Shown: positions 6,941 to 13,392 of the stretch, piece by piece
How positions within the stretch are numbered: the stretch's first letter is position 1
Layout of the letters: every line of letters begins with the position of its first letter
Made by a program: the position numbers and the translations under genes
Notes under the pieces: generated by a model
The model's input: the letters and a program-made list of their open reading frames with translations, nothing else
What the model was told of the DNA's origin: nothing
Databases searched by the model: none
Source: UMGS882 sp045598975
Lineage (GTDB): Bacteria > Bacillota > Clostridia > Oscillospirales > CAG-382
DNA: 20,755 bases
Reading direction: 5' to 3'
Assembly: GCA_045598975.1 (NCBI GenBank)
Contig: JAZRVE010000056.1
Coordinates: forward strand, 1-20,755

Positions 6941-6972
6941 CCCCGGAGTTTTTCTCCGGGGCTTTATTTTTT
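6941..6972 (+). terminator. Intrinsic terminator of the NSS transporter
   Basis: CCCCGGAG (6941-6948), loop TTTTT, CTCCGGGG (6954-6961), then CTTTATTTTTTG. A perfect 8-base-pair stem with a U-rich tail, 6 bases after the stop codon. Confidence 0.9.
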
Positions 6973-6993
6973 GTAAAATCGGCGGCTTTTCTC

Positions 6994-7022
6994 TTGACAA
7001 ACGTGCGCATCCGGTGTATAAT
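6994..7022 (+). promoter_or_regulatory. Consensus sigma-A promoter of the thrS T-box unit
   Basis: TTGACA (6994-6999), a 17-base spacer and TATAAT (7017-7022): both hexamers match consensus fully. This is usual for T-box genes, where a strong promoter is held back by attenuation. Confidence 0.92.
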
Positions 7023-7028
7023 ACGCTT

Positions 7029-7272
7029 ATAGGCAACGAACAGGATACGGGAAGCGTTTTTTCTTTTATCAGAGATCCGTGCCGCGGCTGAAAGCACGGA
7101 AACGCACCGCTTCTTACCACCTGCGAGCCCCGGAAAGGTCACAATTTCCGGCGTGTGCCGCGTTAAGGCGCAAAGAGGACGGCGGTTTCTTTTTCGCCGT
7201 CGAATTCGGGTGGAACCGCGCCGTATCGTCGCCCCGTCTGCGTTTTTTTTGCAGCGGTGCGGCTTTTTTTAT
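7029..7272 (+). ncRNA. T-box riboswitch leader (threonine specific) of thrS
   Basis: The 5' leader senses uncharged tRNA-Thr and controls transcription read-through. The T-box core TGGAACCGCG (7211-7220), preceded by GG, is close to the canonical motif. Upstream, Stem I features are visible: AGAGAT (7071-7076, kink-turn type) and the pair GAAGCG (7051-7056) with CGCTTC (7108-7113). Right after that pair, ACC-A at 7116-7119 is the best specifier, a Thr codon followed by a purine. The bulge TGGA would pair with a tRNA ending UCCA. A terminator follows (about 7230-7272: CTGC and GCAG arms around a T-rich loop, an outer GCC/GGC closing and then seven T). The 51 bases from there to the ATG carry the thrS Shine-Dalgarno. 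Confidence 0.93.
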
Positions 7273-7322
7273 TTTCGGGGATCATAATAATCCATATAGA
7301 ATCCGTACAGGAGGAAAAAAGA

Positions 7323-9230
7323 ATGTTAGAACTCATTTTGAAGGACGGCAGCAAGCTGGAAGTGGAAAACGGCTGCACCGTCGAACAGGCGTGTGAAAAA
7401 CTCAGTGCCGGACTTGCCCGCGTCGCCCTTGCCGCAAAACTCAACGGAAACGTCGTGGAAATGAACAGCGTGCTCACCGAAGGCGGCAAGATCGAATTTC
7501 TTACCTTCGACGACGAGGACGGCCGCAAGGTCTACCGCCACACGGCGTCCCACGTGCTCGCGCAGGCGATCAAGCGTCTGTACCCGAACGTGCGGCTTGC
7601 CATCGGTCCCGCCATCAACGACGGCTTCTATTACGATGTCGATGACGACGAACCGCTGACGGCAGAGGTGCTCGAAAAGCTCGAAGCCGAAATGAAAGCC
7701 ATCATCAAGGAAAACATCCCGCTCGTCCGCAAGGAGGTCTCCCGTGAGGATGCCATCCGTCTCATGACCGAGCGCAAGGAGCCCTACAAGATCGAGCTCA
7801 TCAACGATCTGCCCGCCGACAGCATCGTTTCCCTTTACGAGCAGGGCGATTTCGTCGATCTGTGCGCAGGTCCTCACCTCGCCTCCACCGGCAAGCTCAA
7901 AGCCATCAAGCTGACCTCCGTCACCGGCGCGTATTGGCGCGGCGACGAAAAGAACAAGATGCTCAGCCGTATCTACGGCACCGCTTTTCCCAAGCAGAGC
8001 GAGCTTGACGAGCATCTCGCCCGCATCGAAGAAGCCAAGAAGCGCGACCACCGCAAGCTCGGCAAGGAACTCGACCTCTTCACGCTGTGTGAGGAAGGTC
8101 CCGGCTTCCCGTTCTTCTTACCCAACGGCATGATCATCAAGAACACCCTCATCGACTACTGGCGCAAGATCCATACCCGCGAGGGCTACAAGGAGATCAG
8201 CACCCCCATCATGCTCCGCCGCGAACTGTGGGAGACCTCCGGTCACTGGGATCACTACAAGGACAATATGTACACCACCGTCATCGACGAAAACGACTTT
8301 GCCATTAAGCCCATGAACTGCCCCGGCGGCATGCTCGTCTACAAGCTGCATCCGCGTTCCTACAAGGATCTGCCCCTGCGTCTCGGCGAGCTCGGCATCG
8401 TCCACCGTCACGAGAAATCCGGTGAGATGCACGGTCTTATGCGCGTGCGCTGCTTCACGCAGGACGATGCGCACATCTTCATGACAAAAGAACAGATCAC
8501 CGACGAGATCAAGGGCGTTGCCCGTCTCATCAACGAGGTCTACAACGAATTTGGTTTCAAATATCACGTCGAATTATCCACCATGCCGGAGGATCACCTC
8601 GGCTCGCTCGAAGACTGGGAGGACGCCACCAACGGGCTCAAAGCCGCGCTTGACGAACTGAACCTGCCCTACGTCATCAACGAGGGCGACGGCGCCTTCT
8701 ACGGTCCCAAGATCGACTTCCATCTCGAAGACTCCATCGGCAGGACCTGGCAGTGCGGCACCATCCAGCTCGACTTCCAGCTTCCCATGCGCTTTGACGC
8801 CGAGTACATCGGCGCCGACGGGCTCAAACACCGTCCCATCATGATCCACCGCGTCTGCTTCGGCTCCATCGAGCGCTTCATCGGCATCCTCATCGAGCAC
8901 TTTGCCGGCGCTTTCCCGACGTGGCTCGCCCCCGTTCAGGTCAAACTGCTTCCCATCAGCGACGCGCACCACGAGTACGCCAAGAAGGTCATGCAGGAAC
9001 TGCTTGACGCCGGCATCCGCTGTGAGCTCGACGACCGCAACGAAAAAATCGGCTACAAGATCCGCGAGGCGCAGGTCAAGAAGGTGCCGTACATGCTCGT
9101 CATCGGTGAAAAAGAAGTGGAATCCGGCACCGTCGCCGTGCGCTCCCGCAAGGACGGCGACATCGGAACGCAGTCTGTCGCAGACTTCAAGACCGCCGTC
9201 AGAAAAGAAATCGAAACCCGTGCCCGTTAA
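7323..9230 (+). CDS. thrS: Threonyl-tRNA synthetase
   Basis: Charges tRNA-Thr in the cytoplasm. The 635-residue class II enzyme has the full order: TGS domain (1-62), zinc-type editing domain (~65-220), catalytic core (~240-530) and anticodon-binding domain (~535-630). The editing site keeps HTASH (His73, His77) and CAGPH (Cys181, His185), which clears Ser-tRNA-Thr. Catalytic zinc ligands are Cys333 (MNCPGG), His384 (DDAHIF) and His509 (MIHRV), nearly the E. coli numbering. ATG at 7323 follows AGGAGG; an upstream in-frame start (7257) lies in the T-box terminator. It is the first gene after the T-box and is followed 23 bases later by hinT without a terminator. Confidence 0.98.
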   Translation: MLELILKDGSKLEVENGCTVEQACEKLSAGLARVALAAKLNGNVVEMNSVLTEGGKIEFLTFDDEDGRKVYRHTASHVLAQAIKRLYPNVRLAIGPAINDGFYYDVDDDEPLTAEVLEKLEAEMKAIIKENIPLVRKEVSREDAIRLMTERKEPYKIELINDLPADSIVSLYEQGDFVDLCAGPHLASTGKLKAIKLTSVTGAYWRGDEKNKMLSRIYGTAFPKQSELDEHLARIEEAKKRDHRKLGKELDLFTLCEEGPGFPFFLPNGMIIKNTLIDYWRKIHTREGYKEISTPIMLRRELWETSGHWDHYKDNMYTTVIDENDFAIKPMNCPGGMLVYKLHPRSYKDLPLRLGELGIVHRHEKSGEMHGLMRVRCFTQDDAHIFMTKEQITDEIKGVARLINEVYNEFGFKYHVELSTMPEDHLGSLEDWEDATNGLKAALDELNLPYVINEGDGAFYGPKIDFHLEDSIGRTWQCGTIQLDFQLPMRFDAEYIGADGLKHRPIMIHRVCFGSIERFIGILIEHFAGAFPTWLAPVQVKLLPISDAHHEYAKKVMQELLDAGIRCELDDRNEKIGYKIREAQVKKVPYMLVIGEKEVESGTVAVRSRKDGDIGTQSVADFKTAVRKEIETRAR

Positions 9231-9253
9231 GGCGTATAGAAAAGAGGTACCGT

Positions 9254-9595
9254 ATGGAAGACTGCATTTTCTGCAAGATCGCCGCAGGCGAGATACCGTC
9301 CAAAAAAGTATATGAGGACGCCGATATGCTGGCGTTTTACGACATCAATCCCATGGCGAAGGTACACGTGCTCGTCATCCCCAAAACGCACATCGAAAAC
9401 GTCGACGCCGTCACGGAGGAAAACGCCGCCGTCGTGGCACGCATCTTCTCCAAGATCGGCGACATCGCCGCATCCGCCGGGATTCAAAACGGCTACCGCG
9501 TCATCTCCAACTGCGGTCCCGACGCCAAGCAGTCGGTCATGCATCTGCACTTTCACATCCTCGGCGGTCAGGAACTGCCGGAAAAAATGGCTTAA
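9254..9595 (+). CDS. hinT: HIT family purine nucleoside phosphoramidase (HinT)
   Basis: A 113-residue histidine-triad hydrolase, the usual HinT size. It opens with the Cys pair CIFCKI typical of HinT and ends with the triad HLHFHILGG. The central histidine of the triad is the nucleophile that attacks AMP-linked P-N bonds such as adenosine 5'-phosphoramidate or lysyl-adenylate. The enzyme is cytoplasmic. AGAGG precedes the ATG. It lies between thrS and an adenine phosphoribosyltransferase-like gene with gaps of 23 and 24 bases, so it is probably transcribed with them. Confidence 0.93.
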   Translation: MEDCIFCKIAAGEIPSKKVYEDADMLAFYDINPMAKVHVLVIPKTHIENVDAVTEENAAVVARIFSKIGDIAASAGIQNGYRVISNCGPDAKQSVMHLHFHILGGQELPEKMA

Positions 9596-9619
9596 ATTTT
9601 ATATCGGAGGTAACTTATC

Positions 9620-10168
9620 ATGGCTGAACAGAAGTATTATCACATGACCATCGCCGGTCTTGAACGCGATCTGCCCATCTGCGCGCTCAACGACAAACTC
9701 TCCATCGCCGGCTTCGTCCTGCTCGGCGACTGCGAGCTCGTCACCGCCTGCGCCAAGGCGCTCAACGCCATTCTGCCGCCGCACGACTACATGATCGCTC
9801 CGGAAGCCAAATCCATTTCGCTCATCAACGAAATGGCTCGCCTCGCCGGCGACAAGAAGCATTTCGTCGCCCGCAAGGGACAGAAGGCCTACATGGTAGA
9901 CCCCATCAGCATCAAAGTCCAGTCCATCACCACCGCCGACGAGCAGACGCTCTATCTCGACAGCAGGGACGCCGAGACGCTCCGCGGCAAGCGCGTCGTC
10001 ATCGTGGACGATGTCATCAGCACGGGAGAATCCGTCCGCGCACTGGAAGAGCTTGTCAAAAAAGCAGGCGGCATCATCGTCGGCAAAGCAGCCGTCCTTG
10101 CCGAAGGCGACGCGGCTGACCGCACCGACATCCAGTATCTCGAAAAACTGCCGCTCTTCTTTTCCTGA
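9620..10168 (+). CDS. Adenine phosphoribosyltransferase-like protein (type I PRTase)
   Basis: Type I phosphoribosyltransferase of 182 residues. The PRPP-binding loop is clear (VVIVDDVISTGES, 126-138), and PEAKSI (61-66) with HFVARKGQKAYM (81-92) resembles the adenine/APRT group, which makes AMP from adenine and PRPP in purine salvage. It differs enough from classical Apt, with a longer C-terminus and a distinct N-terminus, that the base specificity is uncertain; xanthine-type or regulatory relatives (PurR-like, here without a DNA-binding domain) are alternatives. A strong GGAGGTAAC precedes the ATG. Its TGA overlaps the ATG of mtaB by one base. Confidence 0.82.
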   Translation: MAEQKYYHMTIAGLERDLPICALNDKLSIAGFVLLGDCELVTACAKALNAILPPHDYMIAPEAKSISLINEMARLAGDKKHFVARKGQKAYMVDPISIKVQSITTADEQTLYLDSRDAETLRGKRVVIVDDVISTGESVRALEELVKKAGGIIVGKAAVLAEGDAADRTDIQYLEKLPLFFS

Positions 10169-11520
10169 TGGCGGATCGCGCACCCGTTGTTTACCGCGCG
10201 GCATTTGAAACGCTCGGATGCCGCGTCAATCAATATGAGACCAGAGCCGTGGAAGAAGCTTTCACGGCGCACGGTTTTTCGGTGGGACGCTTTACCGAAA
10301 AATGCGACGTGTACGTCATCAACACCTGCACCGTCACGGCGGAAAGCGACCGCAAATCCCGTCAGATGATCCGCCGTGCCCGCAAGAGCGGCGGCGAGGA
10401 CGCCGTCGTCATCGCACTCGGCTGTATGGTGCAGGTCTCCCCGGACGAGACCGCCGCCATTAAGGGGCTCGATCTTGCCTTCGGCACACGCGACAAGCTG
10501 CAATGCGTGCAGGCGGCGCTTGCTTTACTTGATGAGCGTCGGGTACGTGGGACACGTCCCGCCGTGTACGTCTCGGATCTGACAGACCGGCGTGAAACGG
10601 ACGCCATGCGCGTCACGGGTGCCGACACCACGCGTGCCTTCGTCAAGATCGCCGACGGCTGTGACAACCGCTGTGCCTACTGCGTCATTCCCCAAGCACG
10701 CGGAGAGGTCTGTTCCAAAGCGCCGGAAGACGTCTGCCGGGAAGTGACCGGGCTTGTCAACGCCGGCTACCGTGAAGTGGTACTGACCGGCATCGAGACC
10801 GCCGCTTACGGAAAAGACCGTGCCGACGCCGATCTTATCACCCTTTTGGAGCAGGTGAACGCCCTGCCCGTCCCACTCGACCGCATCCGTCTCGGCTCGT
10901 TGGAGCCGACGGTCTTCAAACCGCAGGTCGTGGCGCGTCTTGCCGCGCTCGACCGGCTCATGCCGCACTTTCATCTGTCGATGCAGAGCGGCAGCAGCCG
11001 CACCCTTGCCGCCATGCGGCGCAAATACAATGCTTCGCAGTTTTTTAACACCGTGTCCCTTTTGAAAAACACCATTCCCGACCTGCTGCTGACCACCGAC
11101 ATCATCGTCGGCTTCCCCGGTGAAACGGAAGAGCAGTTTTCGGAAACTGTGGAGTCTGTACAAAAATGCGGCTTTTCTTTTGTGCATATTTTCCCGTATT
11201 CCGATCGGAAGGGCACCGAAGCGGCAGCTTTCGCCGACAAAGTCCCGGAGGAAGAAAAAATCAAGCGTGCCGCGCTATTGAAGGAGCAGATGCTTTCCGT
11301 GCGGAAGGACGTGCTGTCGCCCTTCTTCGGAACACAGCGCACCGTGCTCGTCGAAACGGTGAAAAACGGCTTTGCCGCCGGTTACACCGACAACTACATC
11401 GAGGTACGCTTTCCTTCACGCGACGCTTCTCTCAAAAACCGTCTCTGCCGCGTGACACTTGAAAAATTCCGCCCCGACGGCATCACCGTCGCGGCATCGC
11501 TTGCCGAAGTTATCGGCTGA
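10168..11520 (+). CDS. mtaB: tRNA (N6-threonylcarbamoyladenosine(37)-C2)-methylthiotransferase MtaB
   Basis: Radical-SAM methylthiotransferase that turns t6A37 into ms2t6A37 in tRNAs reading ANN codons, notably tRNA-Lys(UUU). The 450-residue length is normal. The N-terminal UPF0004 domain carries three cluster cysteines (Cys18 in LGCRVN, Cys54 in NTCTVT, Cys86 in LGCMVQ). The radical-SAM motif is Cys165-x3-Cys169-x2-Cys172 in GCDNRCAYC, and a TRAM-like C-terminus follows (~385-448). LGCRVNQYE and IPQARG point to MtaB rather than MiaB or RimO. The ATG shares one base with the upstream stop and there is no Shine-Dalgarno, so translation must be coupled to the PRTase gene. Confidence 0.93.
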   Translation: MADRAPVVYRAAFETLGCRVNQYETRAVEEAFTAHGFSVGRFTEKCDVYVINTCTVTAESDRKSRQMIRRARKSGGEDAVVIALGCMVQVSPDETAAIKGLDLAFGTRDKLQCVQAALALLDERRVRGTRPAVYVSDLTDRRETDAMRVTGADTTRAFVKIADGCDNRCAYCVIPQARGEVCSKAPEDVCREVTGLVNAGYREVVLTGIETAAYGKDRADADLITLLEQVNALPVPLDRIRLGSLEPTVFKPQVVARLAALDRLMPHFHLSMQSGSSRTLAAMRRKYNASQFFNTVSLLKNTIPDLLLTTDIIVGFPGETEEQFSETVESVQKCGFSFVHIFPYSDRKGTEAAAFADKVPEEEKIKRAALLKEQMLSVRKDVLSPFFGTQRTVLVETVKNGFAAGYTDNYIEVRFPSRDASLKNRLCRVTLEKFRPDGITVAASLAEVIG

Positions 11521-11578
11521 CCGAAAAAAACGAAAAAACAAGGACCGGATAGATACAGAAAGGACGGGATATAGCCCC

Positions 11579-12484
11579 ATGCCGGACACCGACAACATCA
11601 TTATCGCCGAATCCCTCTCCTATACCTATCCGGAGGATGAGTCCTCCCTCCGCCATTCCTCCCCCTACGCGATAAGCGGGCTTTCCTGCGCCATCCCGCG
11701 CGGACGCTTTACCGCCGTCATCGGACACAACGGCTCCGGCAAGTCCACGCTCGCCAAATTATTATCCGGCATTCTCGTGCCCGACGAAGGGAAAGTGACC
11801 GTCCGTCGGGGCGAAGGCGGTGCGGAGCTTGATTCCGCACAGGAAGAGGACAATTTTGCCATCCGCCGCACGGTCGGCATGGTCTTTCAGAATCCCGACA
11901 ACCAGCTCGTCGCCACCATCGTGGAGGACGACGTGGCGTTCGCACCTGAAAATTTAGGTCTTCCGCCCGCCGAGATCCGCCGCCGCGTCGACGCTTCTCT
12001 TGCGGCAGTGGGGCTTTCGGATTATGCCGAACACGACACCCACAAGCTCTCCGGCGGACAGAAGCAACGCGTCGCCATCGCCGGGATGCTCGCCATGGAG
12101 CCGGAATGCATCATCTTCGACGAATCGACCGCCATGCTTGACCCGCGCGGACGCGAGGACATCCTGAACACCATCTTTCAACTGCGCGACAAGGGCATCA
12201 CCGTCGTACTCATCACCCACTACATGAACGAGGCCGCCAAGGCCGACTACGTCATCACCGTGGATCACGGACGCGTTGCCGCAAGCGGCACGCCGGACGA
12301 GGTCTTCGCCCGCCGCGATATGCTCGCCGAATGCGGTCTGGAAGCGCCTCAGCCGGCGACGCTTGTCGCCCTGCTCAAAGAGGGCGGCGCCGACATCGAA
12401 ACGACGGGCATTCTGACGGTGGAGGAAGCCGTAACCGCCATTATGACCGCCTACGGCAAAAAGGAGGCGTCCCGTCATGCTTGA
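11579..12484 (+). CDS. ecfA1: ECF transporter ATP-binding subunit EcfA1
   Basis: ATPase of the energy-coupling module shared by vitamin and metal S-components. 301 residues: Walker A GHNGSGKST (49-57), Q-loop in VFQNPDNQL, signature LSGGQKQRVAIAG (157-169), Walker B CIIFDE with Glu182 and switch His214. VFQNPDNQLVATIVEDDVAF is characteristic of EcfA1. The first residues (to ~40) include an insertion of Ser/Pro-rich sequence around residues 20-29, longer than usual. ATG at 11579 is the first plausible start; AGGAC lies 13 bases upstream, somewhat far. It follows mtaB after 58 bases and overlaps ecfA2 by 8. Confidence 0.92.
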   Translation: MPDTDNIIIAESLSYTYPEDESSLRHSSPYAISGLSCAIPRGRFTAVIGHNGSGKSTLAKLLSGILVPDEGKVTVRRGEGGAELDSAQEEDNFAIRRTVGMVFQNPDNQLVATIVEDDVAFAPENLGLPPAEIRRRVDASLAAVGLSDYAEHDTHKLSGGQKQRVAIAGMLAMEPECIIFDESTAMLDPRGREDILNTIFQLRDKGITVVLITHYMNEAAKADYVITVDHGRVAASGTPDEVFARRDMLAECGLEAPQPATLVALLKEGGADIETTGILTVEEAVTAIMTAYGKKEASRHA

Positions 12485-13319
12485 ATTACGAAACGTTTCA
12501 TATGTATACAGCCTCCACACACCTTTTGAAAAAACCGCCGTCAACGACATTTCCTTTACCGTTCCGGAAAACCGGACAATCGGGCTGATCGGGCACACCG
12601 GAAGCGGCAAAAGCACCGTTGCCCAGATGATGAACGCCCTTCTCAAACCGACCTCCGGCACCGTTCTCCTTGACGGGAACGACGTTCACGCCAAAGGCTA
12701 CGACACGTCGGGCGTACGCTTCAAGGTGGGGCTTGTGTTCCAATACCCCGAATATCAGTTATTTGAGGACACCGTATACAAAGACATCGCTTTCGGTCCG
12801 CGCAACATGGGACTTTCCGACGAGGAGATCGATCGGCGCATCCGCTATGCGGCGGGCTTTGTCGGCATTGCGGAAGACCTTTTCGAAAAGAGTCCGTTCG
12901 AGCTTTCCGGCGGACAGAAGCGGCGCGTCGCCATTGCCGGCGTGCTTGCCATGCAGCCGGAGGTCCTCGTGCTCGACGAGCCGGCGGCAGGTCTTGATCC
13001 GCGCGGACGCAACGATATCCTGTCCGGGCTTGTGCGCTACCGGAAGGAGCGCGGCAGCAGTCTTGTCATCATTTCGCACAGCATGGAGGACATCGCCTTA
13101 TATGCCGACGAACTGGTCGTGCTGAGCGGCGGGAAAGTGCTCCTGACCGGCACGCCGAAGGACGTTTTTTCCCGGCACCGGGTGCTTCACGATGCGGGGC
13201 TCGACGTACCGGAGGTCACGGAAATACTCATTCGTCTGCGCGAGGCGGGACTTCCCGTCGGAGACGACGCCGTGACGGTAGAGGAAGCGTGTGCACAGTT
13301 AATGAAAATTCTGATTTGA
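12477..13319 (+). CDS. ecfA2: ECF transporter ATP-binding subunit EcfA2
   Basis: Second ATPase of the ECF module, pairing with EcfA1. 280 residues: Walker A GHTGSGKST (39-47), VFQYPEYQLFEDTVYKD (88-103, an EcfA2 signature), LSGGQKRR (143-150), and Walker B VLVLDEP with Glu168. Its start overlaps the end of ecfA1 by eight bases, so the two subunits are translationally coupled. In most Firmicutes ecfT, encoding the membrane scaffold, follows directly, usually with truA and rplM. Here a terminator and a convergent PBP gene follow instead, so EcfT must be encoded elsewhere. Confidence 0.93.
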   Translation: MLELRNVSYVYSLHTPFEKTAVNDISFTVPENRTIGLIGHTGSGKSTVAQMMNALLKPTSGTVLLDGNDVHAKGYDTSGVRFKVGLVFQYPEYQLFEDTVYKDIAFGPRNMGLSDEEIDRRIRYAAGFVGIAEDLFEKSPFELSGGQKRRVAIAGVLAMQPEVLVLDEPAAGLDPRGRNDILSGLVRYRKERGSSLVIISHSMEDIALYADELVVLSGGKVLLTGTPKDVFSRHRVLHDAGLDVPEVTEILIRLREAGLPVGDDAVTVEEACAQLMKILI

Positions 13320-13350
13320 TGTAGTCGCCCTACGGCGGCAGAATCGGAGC

Positions 13351-13392
13351 CACGCCCGCCGAGTGAAAACTCGACGGGCGTGCCATTTTTTA
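13351..13392. terminator. Bidirectional terminator between ecfA2 and the class A PBP gene
   Basis: CACGCCCG-C-CGAGT (13351-13364), loop GAAA, ACTCG-A-CGGGCGTG (13369-13382): a 14-position stem with one mismatch, then CCATTTTTTAA on the plus strand. The T-run reaches the stop codon of the convergent PBP gene. It should end the plus-strand ecfA transcript; for the minus strand the hairpin lies just past the stop codon but lacks an equivalent U tract. Confidence 0.82.
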
